Below, in pieces: positions 19,952 through 29,033 of a stretch of 33,848 nt of DNA (the stretch's first letter is position 1; the number at the start of each line of letters is the position of its first letter). The notes beneath the pieces were generated by a model, which was not told where the DNA came from, did not search any database, and worked only from the letters and a program-made list of their open reading frames with translations. The position numbers were made by a program, and so were the translations under genes. Source of the DNA: CAZNPU01 sp964575335 (GTDB taxonomy: Bacteria; Planctomycetota; Phycisphaerae; Phycisphaerales; SM1A02); assembly GCA_964575335.1 (NCBI GenBank), contig CAZNPU010000032.1, positions 1 to 33,848 on the forward strand, given 5' to 3'.

Positions 19952-20980
19952 ATGAGTTCAATTCACTCATCTGCCAGCAAGGTGATTGTGGTCGAAGATC
20001 ATTCGGTTGATCGTCGTCGGCGGGGGCTTGTGGGTCAGTACATGGAACTCACCAAGGCGCGGCTCAGCGCACTGGTGCTTCTGACGACTGCGGTGGGGTA
20101 TGTGCTGGCAAGTCTGGATGGCATGGACTGGCTGCGCTTTACCTGGACAGTGCTGGGCACCGCGCTCGCAGCCGGCAGCGCCAGCGCGTTCAATCAGGTC
20201 TGGGAAATCAATCGCGATCGATTGATGCTGCGCACGCGCAATCGTCCGCTGCCGTCCGGCACAATGAGCGTGACGCACAGCATTCTTGCCGCGACGATCA
20301 TGGGCGCGGGCGGCGTGGCGATGCTGGCGCTGTTCGTCAACAACGCCGCTGCCGGTCTGGCGCTGACGACGATCGTGCTGTACGTGCTGCTGTACACGCC
20401 TCTGAAGGTTCGCAGCACCTTGAACACGCTGGTTGGCGCAGTGTGCGGCGCGCTGCCGCCGATGATCGGCTGGGTGGCAGCGACTAATCGGCTGGATGAA
20501 GGCGCATGGGTGCTGGGAGCGATCTTGTTCATCTGGCAACTGCCGCACTTTTTCGCTTTAGCGTGGCTGTACCGCAAGGATTATGAGCGAGGCGGTTATG
20601 CGATGCTGCCGGTGATTGATCGCGACGGGCACATTACCTGTCAGGTCATCATCATCACCTGCCTGATGCTGCTGCCGCTTGGCCTGCTCGCCACGCTGCT
20701 GGATGTGGCGGGATACGTCTACGCCATGGGATCGCTGCTGCTGGGGCTGTGGATGTTTGCGTTGTGCGTGCGGCTGTATTTCGAACGAACCGACGCCAAT
20801 GCCCGGCGGGTCTTCCTGGCCAGCATTGCGTATCTGGCTGCGCTGTTGTGCCTGCTGGTGATTGATCGCGGCCCGGTGGGGCACGGCAATCAATGGGCGC
20901 TGACGTCATCAGCTTCGGCTTATGCAGCGGAAACTATGCCGCTGCAGGTCGACTTGACCGTCGAGCGGGCGGAAGATTGA
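19952..20980 (+). CDS. ctaB: Protohaem IX farnesyltransferase (haem O synthase), UbiA family
   Basis: The 342-residue product is a polytopic prenyltransferase with about eight or nine helices. The first prenyl-diphosphate site reads NQVWEINRDRLMLRTRNRP (from residue 81), and a later loop reads YTPLKVRSTLNTLVGAVCGALPP; the motif DYERGGYAMLPV is typical of CtaB. It transfers a farnesyl group to haem B, giving haem O for CtaA. ATG 19952 was chosen; a GTG at 19868 would add a Cys-rich stretch that does not look like protein of this family. No ribosome binding site is clear. The C-terminal 20 residues are unconserved-looking. Confidence 0.93.
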   Translation: MSSIHSSASKVIVVEDHSVDRRRRGLVGQYMELTKARLSALVLLTTAVGYVLASLDGMDWLRFTWTVLGTALAAGSASAFNQVWEINRDRLMLRTRNRPLPSGTMSVTHSILAATIMGAGGVAMLALFVNNAAAGLALTTIVLYVLLYTPLKVRSTLNTLVGAVCGALPPMIGWVAATNRLDEGAWVLGAILFIWQLPHFFALAWLYRKDYERGGYAMLPVIDRDGHITCQVIIITCLMLLPLGLLATLLDVAGYVYAMGSLLLGLWMFALCVRLYFERTDANARRVFLASIAYLAALLCLLVIDRGPVGHGNQWALTSSASAYAAETMPLQVDLTVERAED

Positions 20981-21076
20981 TCGCTGCCGCACATTGCAGC
21001 AGTTGCATGGGCGGCAGAGAAGTTCGCGACCCTGATCTTCACGAATCTGCGCCCGCGCTTTGCGATCATCTGCATC

Positions 21077-22285
21077 ATGACTTCAAACCAGGTTTCCAAC
21101 CATCGACTGCTCACCTTCACAAGCGGTGGGTGGGTGCTTCTGCTGGCCGGTCTGGTCTCGCTTGCGCTGTTTGTCTGGGCGGTCTGGCCGGCGCTGCTGC
21201 GCACCGCCAATCGTCCGCCCGGCGACGGCAAGAACATCGAAAGCTATGCCTTTGACCTCTCGAACCTGCAGGTGCCGCGAGAACTGATCGTGCCTGCCAC
21301 GCTGTACCGCGACATGGTTCCCGTGATGACAGACCCCACAGCCAGCGACCCGGAAACCGCGCAGACGCTCAACGATCCGCGCGGCAAGTATCTGGTGCCC
21401 GGCGATGCGGTGATCGGCGTGGAGATCAACGGCGAGGCGCGGGCGTATCCGCTGAGCGTGATGTATGTGCATGAGATCATTAACGACACGCTCGGCGGCG
21501 TACCCATCGCGGTGACATATCACTGGCCGTCGGACGGACTGGCGGTGTTCGATCGCCGCTTGGGTGATCGGGTGCTCGAATTCGGCATGAGCGGATTGGT
21601 GTACAACTCAACGCAGTTGCTCTACGACCGCAACGAGCATCGCACCGCGGCTGCTGCCGATTCGACGGATGCTGCGGATGGTGCGGATTCCGCTTCCGCT
21701 TCGGATGCAGATGCGAGCGATACCGTTGGCGGCGAGGCGCTGTGGTGCCAACTGCTGGGGCGTAGCATCACCGGGCCGAATGCAGGCACGCAGCTGACCA
21801 TCATTCCATCACAGCGAACGACGTGGGCGACGTGGCTGGAAACGCATCCTGAAACCACGGTGGTGAATCGCAATAAGGCCTTCGCCAGGCGGTACAAGCA
21901 TGCTGCGCCCAAGCCGTACATGAACTCCAATGAGTTGATATATCCGGTTGATCCCATGCCGCCTGCTGAAGGGCCGAGCGCCAAAACGCCCGTGCTTGTT
22001 GTGATCGCCAACGCGAAGCGGCGCGTGTATGCACTGCCGTTTTTGATAACACAGATTGAGCAGGCCGGCACGTGGAGCGACACTGTGGGAGGCGTCGAAT
22101 TCACTTTCGACAGCGCAGATGTAAAAAGTCAAACCGTGCGCGTGCAGGCTGCTGATGCAGATCAATCAGAGGATATTGCTACGCTGCATGCCTACTGGTT
22201 CGCCTGGCATGCGCTGTATCCGGAAGATGAAGTGGTGTGGCAAACGCAGTCGCAGCAAACCGATGATGTCGCGCTTGTTCAGTGA
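21077..22285 (+). CDS. DUF3179 domain protein, membrane anchored
   Basis: The 402-residue product has one N-terminal membrane helix (about residues 17-38) and a DUF3179 domain, recognised by GVEINGEARAYPLSVMYVHE, then INDTLGGVPIAVTYHW, SGLVYNSTQLLYDR and LWCQLLGRSITGPNAG. The function of this family is not established. An acidic low-complexity insert rich in Asp, Ala and Ser (residues about 192-218) interrupts the domain. It lies 96 bases after ctaB on the same strand, but a tie to the oxidase is only suggested by position. Its stop codon lies 17 bases before the scaffold gap. Confidence 0.88.
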   Translation: MTSNQVSNHRLLTFTSGGWVLLLAGLVSLALFVWAVWPALLRTANRPPGDGKNIESYAFDLSNLQVPRELIVPATLYRDMVPVMTDPTASDPETAQTLNDPRGKYLVPGDAVIGVEINGEARAYPLSVMYVHEIINDTLGGVPIAVTYHWPSDGLAVFDRRLGDRVLEFGMSGLVYNSTQLLYDRNEHRTAAAADSTDAADGADSASASDADASDTVGGEALWCQLLGRSITGPNAGTQLTIIPSQRTTWATWLETHPETTVVNRNKAFARRYKHAAPKPYMNSNELIYPVDPMPPAEGPSAKTPVLVVIANAKRRVYALPFLITQIEQAGTWSDTVGGVEFTFDSADVKSQTVRVQAADADQSEDIATLHAYWFAWHALYPEDEVVWQTQSQQTDDVALVQ

Positions 22286-22302
22286 CGCGTCCGAGCGTTC
22301 GG

Positions 22303-22402
22303 NNNNNNNNNNNNNNNNNNNNNNNNNNNNNNNNNNNNNNNNNNNNNNNNNNNNNNNNNNNNNNNNNNNNNNNNNNNNNNNNNNNNNNNNNNNNNNNNNN
22401 NN
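22303..22402. other. Scaffold gap of 100 N
   Basis: Exactly 100 undetermined bases join two contigs. The length is a placeholder, so real distance and even adjacency across this point are uncertain. Confidence 0.99.
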
Positions 22403-22443
22403 GTTTTTCCGCGCAGCAGTTTCTATGCGCATGGGACATGCTT

Positions 22444-23550
22444 TCATGAGCTGCTGTGTTCTCGTCGCGGCAGCAGGTGAATGGCAGCAGCTTTCACCAG
22501 CGCGTATACAATCTGACCTTCGCGCAGGTTCAACTGTTCGCGTGCCGGGTACGTGACCAGCGCCACAAGCGGAAAGCCGGCATCCAGCTCCACGCGAAGC
22601 AGCGGCCCTTCGGGTGAGATTGCGCGAATCGCAGCACGAAACTGGTTTCGCGCGCTGGTCTGTGCATCCTGTGTCGTCTCCAGCACCACCTGTTCAGCGC
22701 GAATGCAGGCGTACACCGGCCCAATTTGCGCTTCGCCCGCGCTGGCGTGCAGGCGCACGCCGTTGATCTCAACGTCAGCCACGCCGTCGTTGATCGCAAC
22801 AACCCTGCCGGCCAGCAGCGATTCCACGCCCACGATCTCCGCAACCCGCCGATCGCGCGGCTGCGTGAATACCGTGTCGATTGGGCCGTGTTGCAGCACC
22901 CTACCCTCATCGAGCACGATCACCTCATCAGCAAGCGCAGCAGCTTCAAGCATGTCATGCGTAACCAGAATCACCGGAATGCCAAGCTGCTCCAGCACGC
23001 TGCGCAACTCGCGGCGAACGGCGCTGCGCGTGCCGGCATCAAGCGCAGAGAGCGGTTCGTCAAGCAGCAGCAGGCGCGGTTGCGTCGCTACCGCACGCGC
23101 AAGCGCCACGCGCTGCTGCTGGCCGCCTGAAAGCTGATGCGGCAGGCGATCTTCCAGTCCGCCCAGTCCAAGACGCTCCAGCAATTCAGCGGCGCGTTGC
23201 CGGCGTCTGGATTTTGAAGCCCCTCCAAGTCCGTACGCCACGTTTTCCAGCACGCGCATGTGCGGAAACAGCGCGTAATCCTGAAACAGCATTCCCACCC
23301 CGCGGCGCTGCGGCGGCAGAAAGCGGCGCGATGACGCATCAAACCAGACTGTTTCAGCGAAATCAATGCGGCCCTGTTCCGGACGCTCCAGCCCAGCAAG
23401 GCAGCGCAGGATGGTGGTCTTGCCGCAGCCGGATGGGCCGAACAATGCGGTGACGCCAAAGCGATCGATGCGCTGAGTGATCGTGCCATGAACCGCAACA
23501 TCGCTGCTGTATCGCTTGACGAAGCTGGCGTTGAGGTGCGGCGCGTTCAT
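22444..23550 (-). CDS. modC: Molybdate ABC transporter ATP-binding protein
   Basis: The 368-residue product is an ABC ATPase with Walker A GPSGCGKTT (residues 38-46), Q-loop in MLFQDYALFPHM, signature LSGGQQQR (140-147) and Walker B LLLLDEP (160-166). The C-terminal third has the TOBE/Mop-type regulatory domain (RAISPEGPLLRVELDAG). Together with the permease and binding protein upstream on the same strand it forms ModABC, which imports molybdate (and usually tungstate). It starts 24 bases after modB. The last residues lie 41 bases from the scaffold gap, and the stop codon is intact. Confidence 0.9.
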   Translation of the reverse strand: MNAPHLNASFVKRYSSDVAVHGTITQRIDRFGVTALFGPSGCGKTTILRCLAGLERPEQGRIDFAETVWFDASSRRFLPPQRRGVGMLFQDYALFPHMRVLENVAYGLGGASKSRRRQRAAELLERLGLGGLEDRLPHQLSGGQQQRVALARAVATQPRLLLLDEPLSALDAGTRSAVRRELRSVLEQLGIPVILVTHDMLEAAALADEVIVLDEGRVLQHGPIDTVFTQPRDRRVAEIVGVESLLAGRVVAINDGVADVEINGVRLHASAGEAQIGPVYACIRAEQVVLETTQDAQTSARNQFRAAIRAISPEGPLLRVELDAGFPLVALVTYPAREQLNLREGQIVYALVKAAAIHLLPRREHSSS

Positions 23551-23574
23551 GATGCAGTCAATCGCTGAATGAAG

Positions 23575-24237
23575 TTACATGGAAAGCGGCCGGCGCTGCA
23601 GCGCATGAACAATTGACAACACAAGCAGCGCGAAGATGACCAGCGCCAGCGACGTCTGACCTGCTGCCGCGTAATCAAGCGCCTGCACGTCGTCATAGAT
23701 GGCGATGGAGATCGTACGCGTGACGCCGGGAATGTTGCCGCCCACCATCAATACCACGCCGAACTCGCCGATCGTGTGCGCGAAGGTGAGCGCCGTTCCA
23801 GCGACGACGCCCGGCCAGGCCAGCGGCAGCATGACGCGAAAAAACGTTTTCAATCGGCCTGCGCCCAGACACCATGAAGCTTCCATCAGCCGCGGATTGA
23901 CCGACGCCAGTGCGGCAGTGAACGGTCGAACCGCAAACGGCAAGTTGAACAATACCGATCCGATCAGAATGCCCGTAAAGGAAAACGGTATGGTGTGATC
24001 GAAAACCGATTCATACGCCCGGCCGATCGGACTATGCGGCCCGGTGGCTACGAGCACGTAAAACCCCAATACCGTGGGCGGAAGCACCAGCGGCAGGGTG
24101 ACAATGGCCTCGATGAAAAAGCGCCCGCGCCAGCGCGTGGTGGCCAGCCAATACGCCAGCGGCAGACCAAGCGCCAGCAGAATGGCGGTGGTCCACACAG
24201 CAAGCTGCAGCGTCAGCACAAGCGCAGTCCAGTCCAT
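23575..24237 (-). CDS. modB: Molybdate ABC transporter permease
   Basis: The 220-residue product has five or six helices and the ModB hallmarks: TLPLVLPPTVLGFYVL, the EAA-type coupling loop (LMEASWCLGAGRLKTFFRVMLPLA) and HTIGEFGVVLMVGGNIPG. It is the inner-membrane channel of the molybdate importer. Length and order between modA and modC fit the family. The 115-base gap to modA contains the ATCA tract. Confidence 0.93.
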   Translation of the reverse strand: MDWTALVLTLQLAVWTTAILLALGLPLAYWLATTRWRGRFFIEAIVTLPLVLPPTVLGFYVLVATGPHSPIGRAYESVFDHTIPFSFTGILIGSVLFNLPFAVRPFTAALASVNPRLMEASWCLGAGRLKTFFRVMLPLAWPGVVAGTALTFAHTIGEFGVVLMVGGNIPGVTRTISIAIYDDVQALDYAAAGQTSLALVIFALLVLSIVHALQRRPLSM

Positions 24238-24335
24238 GCGACAGACAGTGTAGCGGCGCAGCGAAATTTACACCGGCGATCCAGCCGCTGCGCATCATCC
24301 AATATGAATATGAATCGCGATCAGTCAGCCCAGTG

Positions 24336-24360
24336 ATCAATCAATCAATCAATCAATCAA
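24336..24360. repeat. (ATCA)6 tetranucleotide tract at the end of modA
   Basis: About six tandem copies of ATCA/TCAA run from 24336 to 24360 and include the modA stop codon and the codons just before it. It is the longest such tract in the window. Changes in copy number would alter the last residues and the stop position of ModA by frame. Confidence 0.85.
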
Positions 24361-25234
24361 CTGCTTCGCTGTTGCGCATTGCCAGGCGATAGGCCCGCAG
24401 GATGTTCTGGCCTTCATCGCTCAGCAGAAAATCACGGAACGCAATGGCCAGCTCCGCATTACGCGCTTTTGACAGGATCACGCCGCCGTGTTCGATCGGC
24501 GGGTAAGCTTCCGGAGCAATCTCCTGATGCCAGCCCGTTGCGCGCAGCGGAGATACGAAGATCAGTGACAGGGCGATGATGCCAGCGTCTGCCGCGCCCG
24601 ATTCAACAAGCTGCGCTGTGTGCGCGATGCTCTCACCCAGCACAAGGCGATTGCGCACCTGTTCATAGATGCCGCAGTGTTGCATTGCCGCCACAGCAGC
24701 GCGGCCGTAGGGCGCATGCTGCGGGTTGGCGATGGCGATGCGGCGAACGCGCGGATCCAACAGAGCATTCAATTGATGCGCTTCGTCATTAGGCGCTGAG
24801 CGCGTTGAAAGCCATAAAACAAGCCGGCCGACGGCATATTGAAAGACTGCCGCTTCCGCAGCAAGACCATCATCAACCAGTTGCTGCGGATACGACATGT
24901 CAGCCGCAAGAAACATATCAAACGGCGCGCCATTGTTCAGTTGCGCAACGTGCGAACCGGAAGACCCGTAACTTACTTCAACCCGCACATTGTCATGATG
25001 TTTCTGAAAGCTGCGAATGATCTCATCCAGAGCTGGTCGAATGCTTGCTGCTGCAGCAATGCGCAGTTGGCGCAGCGGAGCAGCCTGCCCATCAACTGGT
25101 TGCGCCTGCTGCGGAGTGCGGCTGCAGCCGGAAGCAAGCATGCCTGAAAGAAGAACAAGCCCAACAGCTTGACGCAGCCAGCACGCAAGCGCGCTCTGCG
25201 TCTCGCGGTTGCGATGGGATATGCTGCGCTTCAT
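24353..25234 (-). CDS. modA: Molybdate-binding lipoprotein
   Basis: The 293-residue product has a lipoprotein signal ending in LASGC (Cys37). The mature part starts the ModA fold with LRIAAAASIRPALDEI, and continues with VSYGSSGSHVAQLNNGAPFDMFLAADMSYPQQL and later NPQHAPYGRAA, the segments that bind the oxyanion. It captures molybdate or tungstate in the periplasm for ModBC. It starts 25 bases after the esterase stop on the same strand, so the four genes may share a transcript. The start lacks a strong ribosome binding site. The 3' end runs into the ATCA tract. Confidence 0.92.
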   Translation of the reverse strand: MKRSISHRNRETQSALACWLRQAVGLVLLSGMLASGCSRTPQQAQPVDGQAAPLRQLRIAAAASIRPALDEIIRSFQKHHDNVRVEVSYGSSGSHVAQLNNGAPFDMFLAADMSYPQQLVDDGLAAEAAVFQYAVGRLVLWLSTRSAPNDEAHQLNALLDPRVRRIAIANPQHAPYGRAAVAAMQHCGIYEQVRNRLVLGESIAHTAQLVESGAADAGIIALSLIFVSPLRATGWHQEIAPEAYPPIEHGGVILSKARNAELAIAFRDFLLSDEGQNILRAYRLAMRNSEAVD

Positions 25235-25259
25235 ATCATGCGTCGGTAGGTCGTGGCGA

Positions 25260-26816
25260 TCAGTCGAACATCGTCACGCCTGGCGGGGCGTGCTCGGGAT
25301 GGTGCTTTATGAAAATGTTGAGCAGTTCGCGGTCGATTCGCTTGCGCAGTGCAGGTGAAGCGATCGTGCCATGATCCTTGCCTGGCTCGATCTGCACCAG
25401 TGCATCGCTGCCAAGCTTTTCAAGCGACTGCTGCAGCAATATGGTTGCGCCTTCGAGAAAAAAGTTGTCCTGCTCGCCCATGAAAACGTGCAGCTTGCCT
25501 TTCAGCTTCGGCTCAAGCGTCGACCAGTTTGTTTCAAGAATGTGGCGTATGTCATAGCGTTTCCAGCTTGCCGCCACCTGCGGGTCGACCGCGCCGGTCG
25601 TGCGGTCAAACAGTGGCTTGGGCAGGCCGTTTTCGCCTCGTTCGCTGAACACCCATTCGAATGAGCGAAGCTGACCGCCTTCGCCGTAGACGACCTCCAT
25701 TTTCGCAAAATCGTCGTACCAGATGACGGTTGTGCCGTCCTGATCGCGCGCGAGCGGGCGGCGATTGCCGCTGCTGTCCACGTACATGTTGGCGTCCGGC
25801 TCGTAGAGGTTGATTCGTTGAAAGTTGCGAAAGTCCACCGGATCGGGCGCGATCGACCACACGCCACCGAAGTAATCGGGGTAGTTCACCTGCAGCCAGA
25901 GGCTCGACCATCCGCCGGAGGAGTGCCCGCTGAGGAACCGCGCAAAAGGCGAGGGCACAAGCCGGAATGTTTTTTCAAGATGCGGAATGAACTCCTCGAC
26001 CAGCGCCTTGCCGCGTGGTCCGTTGTTGTCGGAATCAGCAAAGACATGGTGGCCGCCATAGCAGAGCGGATCGAGCACGATGCGCACAATGTGATGATGC
26101 AAGCCGGTTCGTTCCCACTGATCAGCCAGGAACCGCGCTGCGCGATGATTGCTGCCGAACCCGCCGATCCAATACAGCGCAGGGTACTGCCGATGCGGTT
26201 CATCGTGATAGCGGTCAGGCAGCACCACAGCGGCGCGCATCACAATGTCTCGGCCGTGAAATTCGCTCAGCACATCGCTGCGCAGCTCCACCAGGCGAAT
26301 GGTGTCGGTTTCGATGAAAGGACGATGCTGCACCACGGTGTTGATGTGCAGATCGATATTGCCGGTGGAAGCGCCGTCAATTTTCATGCGCAGCGCCTGG
26401 CTGTACGCGGTGCCTGAACCGGTGCCGATGGTGGGCGAATCCAGGTTGCGGCGCATCACCGCCTGCACGGTATACGTCTTGTGCTCCATCTGGCTGAGCG
26501 CATGCGGAAAGCTCAATGTGAAATCATCAAATACCAGTGGCGTGTCGGGCTTCCAGTCCGTCACGTCCAGCGAGAAAAATGGCTGCGGTTGAAACCAGCT
26601 TGGACCAAACCGCGGCTCGCCGGGAGCGCCCCCAAACATCAAATACACCCGGCCGGTGAATGAATCGCAAATGGCAGGGTCATACGTCACCGTGCATTGA
26701 AGCGGAGCGGCATCCTGCGCGATTACGGCCGGCGAAAGACACGCCACCTGGATGATGACAAGAGCAATGCACCATGCCCTGCATGGGATTTGAGCAAAAA
26801 CGCGTGTAAAAGCCAT
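25260..26816 (-). CDS. Secreted esterase of the putative esterase (esterase D/enterochelin esterase-like) family
   Basis: The 518-residue product has a signal peptide (to about SPAVIAQDA), an N-terminal domain of about 170 residues with beta-rich character, and a C-terminal alpha/beta hydrolase domain with the nucleophile motif GHSSGG (Ser299). The catalytic His is probably in GKDHG near the C-terminus. This family includes acyl esterases and siderophore or carbohydrate esterases, so the substrate is unknown. ATG 26816 was chosen: GGAG lies 8 bases upstream and the signal peptide starts there; the frame is open to 26855. Its close spacing to modA suggests co-transcription, with no obvious functional link. 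Confidence 0.85.
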   Translation of the reverse strand: MAFTRVFAQIPCRAWCIALVIIQVACLSPAVIAQDAAPLQCTVTYDPAICDSFTGRVYLMFGGAPGEPRFGPSWFQPQPFFSLDVTDWKPDTPLVFDDFTLSFPHALSQMEHKTYTVQAVMRRNLDSPTIGTGSGTAYSQALRMKIDGASTGNIDLHINTVVQHRPFIETDTIRLVELRSDVLSEFHGRDIVMRAAVVLPDRYHDEPHRQYPALYWIGGFGSNHRAARFLADQWERTGLHHHIVRIVLDPLCYGGHHVFADSDNNGPRGKALVEEFIPHLEKTFRLVPSPFARFLSGHSSGGWSSLWLQVNYPDYFGGVWSIAPDPVDFRNFQRINLYEPDANMYVDSSGNRRPLARDQDGTTVIWYDDFAKMEVVYGEGGQLRSFEWVFSERGENGLPKPLFDRTTGAVDPQVAASWKRYDIRHILETNWSTLEPKLKGKLHVFMGEQDNFFLEGATILLQQSLEKLGSDALVQIEPGKDHGTIASPALRKRIDRELLNIFIKHHPEHAPPGVTMFD

Positions 26817-27023
26817 AAAGGCTGCTCCAGAAAGTTGGTTCATGGGCGATGCCATACGTGCAGGAGCATCATTATGACATTGATCGACAGCATGTGCGCG
26901 CAGGAGGATCGCAGCGGCAGTTGCAGTTGCCGCAACAGTGCCGCCAGCCGAACTGCGATACGGATCGGCAACCTTGCGAAAGCCCCCCGCAGCGTCTGCT
27001 GGTTGTGCTGCGCAACGCGGCTG

Positions 27024-29033
27024 TCAGGCGGAGGTGCGTTGTGCAATGGCCTCAAGCAGCTTCTGTTTGAGCGCCTTCTGATCGAAGGGCTTCTCGAGGT
27101 ACAGGCACGATCGAAATGCTGGCGGCAGATTGCCGGGGCACGCATAGCCGGTGATAAGAATAAACGGCACGTTGCGGAGAAGCAGGTCATCCGCCAGCGG
27201 CCAGGCGTCGACGCCGTTGAGATTGATATCCAGCAACACCGCATCAAGCGGCTGGCGATGCGAACACTCAAACGCTTCATCAAGCGTGGCGACAGATCCC
27301 ACGATGTGGCAGCCAAGACTGCCAAGCATGCGCTCCAGTTCGCGTGCGACCAGTTGTGAATCTTCCACAATCAGCACGTGCCGGCCGGACAGGCTGCTGA
27401 CGTCTGGAGGACGATCCCGCTGCGTTTCCTGATCAGCAATGCGATCATCACGGTGTCCGACCGTCGGCGTCCAGGGAATGCGAATCGAGCATTGCAGACC
27501 CTGCGGATCGAAGTTGAGTTTCGATTCGCCTTGCAGATCGTGCGCGATCCCGTGTTCGATCAACTCCATGCCGAAGCCGCGCCGCGTCGGCGGTTGCACC
27601 GGCGGTCCGCTGAATTCGCGCCACGTGAAATGCAGGCACGGATGCTCAGGTTCATCCTGAATATTCCATTTCACTTCCAGCCATCCCGACGGTCGAGACA
27701 GCGCGCCGTATTTAGCAGCGTTGGTGGCCAGTTCGTGCAGCGTCATCGCAACAGTCTGCGCTGCGTTGGGCGTCAACATGACCGATGGATCGCCTTGGAT
27801 CGTCGCGTGAGGCCCACATTCGCTGAGGTAAGGCGTTACCGACTGCTCAACCAGCGTGCGCAGCGGCGCTGCCTGTTTCTTACTTTGCGCAAGTAGCGCG
27901 TGCATGCGCGCCAATGCCAGAATGCGCCCGCGAAAGCCGGTGATGAACGCTTCGGTGGACGCAGTGGACGTCAGGGTCTGATCAGCGATCGCCAGAACGG
28001 TGGCCATGCTGTTTTTGATGCGATGTTCAATCTCCGATACCAGCATGCGCTGATGTTCAAGTTCAGCCTGCTCGGTGATGTCTCGCCCAAATACATAGAT
28101 CTCGTTCGGGCACGTTCCCGGCGCTGCCATGCTGCAGATGCACCATTGGATCTCGCGCAGCTTGCCTTGCTGCGTGCGAAGTTGTGTGGAAAATTTTGAT
28201 TCCAGTTGCTGAGGATTCTCATTTTCCAGAATGCTGCTGATTTCTTTAGTCAGCAGCGCGTGCGTATCGGGATCCAGTCCGATATCATGAAACGAGCAGC
28301 CGAGAACACGCTCGCGGGAAAATCCAAGAATTCGCTCCGCTTCAGCATTCCACTGGGTGATCGTGAAATCCGATTGCACCGCTATGACCAGGGAATGAAC
28401 CTTGTCCAGCAGGATGCGATGCGCGTGTTCCAGTATGTCTGCACGCTCTTCAGCATCGCTTTGCTGGGGCGAAGTCAGCCACACGCACAGTATTTCCTGC
28501 TCCTGCGGCCCGGTCGGGCTGTCTTTCAGCGGCGTGGCGATGATCTCTACAGGCATGCGCTGCTCCGATGGCAACGCCAATTCGCTTTGCCAGGAAAGTG
28601 TTTCGCCTGTCTGTATGACGCGCTGCAGATGCCGCGCATCACGTGCTGCGCAGGCTGGCGAAGTCAGATTCGCCAGCGTTGAAACCGGGCGGTCAGCCGA
28701 TATGGCATGAAGAATCTTCATCGCCTCGCGATTGGCGTTGCACAAAGCGCCGTCCGGGCTTAGCAGTATGCACGGCTGGGGGAAACGTTCGAAGATGTTC
28801 TGGTAGTAATCGCTCGTGCGCCAGGCTGCTTCAAGGCGCGATGCAAGCTGCTGGCTCTCCTCGCGCAGTGTCTGAAGCGCTGTTGACACTTCATTGGCAA
28901 CAGCTCTGAGTTCAAGCGTTACGTCCGGCTGCCGCCGAGCAGTTTCATCCAGATCAGCCGATGTTGCCACAAGACACTCGGCCAGTTGCTGCGCGTTGGC
29001 CAGCGCCTGCGTTGTTCTCGCGAGTCCCACCAT
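27024..29033 (-). CDS. HWE-type hybrid sensor histidine kinase with C-terminal receiver
   Basis: The soluble product of about 669 residues (numbering here from ATG 29039) has an N-terminal helical region (10-75), two PAS-like domains (about 76-190 and 203-325), an HWE-family kinase core and a receiver domain. The phospho-accepting His is in EIEHRIKNSM (His339); the N-box reads LHELATNAAKYG (Asn440) and the family's WxE is WRE at 473-475. The receiver (about 553-668) has VEDS, the acceptor Asp604 in LLDINLNG, Thr630 and Lys650. With no membrane helix it probably senses a cytoplasmic signal. The start at 29033 is favoured because AAGG lies 6 bases before it; an ATG at 29039 directly abuts that sequence. 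No partner regulator is adjacent. Confidence 0.9.
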   Translation of the reverse strand: MVGLARTTQALANAQQLAECLVATSADLDETARRQPDVTLELRAVANEVSTALQTLREESQQLASRLEAAWRTSDYYQNIFERFPQPCILLSPDGALCNANREAMKILHAISADRPVSTLANLTSPACAARDARHLQRVIQTGETLSWQSELALPSEQRMPVEIIATPLKDSPTGPQEQEILCVWLTSPQQSDAEERADILEHAHRILLDKVHSLVIAVQSDFTITQWNAEAERILGFSRERVLGCSFHDIGLDPDTHALLTKEISSILENENPQQLESKFSTQLRTQQGKLREIQWCICSMAAPGTCPNEIYVFGRDITEQAELEHQRMLVSEIEHRIKNSMATVLAIADQTLTSTASTEAFITGFRGRILALARMHALLAQSKKQAAPLRTLVEQSVTPYLSECGPHATIQGDPSVMLTPNAAQTVAMTLHELATNAAKYGALSRPSGWLEVKWNIQDEPEHPCLHFTWREFSGPPVQPPTRRGFGMELIEHGIAHDLQGESKLNFDPQGLQCSIRIPWTPTVGHRDDRIADQETQRDRPPDVSSLSGRHVLIVEDSQLVARELERMLGSLGCHIVGSVATLDEAFECSHRQPLDAVLLDINLNGVDAWPLADDLLLRNVPFILITGYACPGNLPPAFRSCLYLEKPFDQKALKQKLLEAIAQRTSA

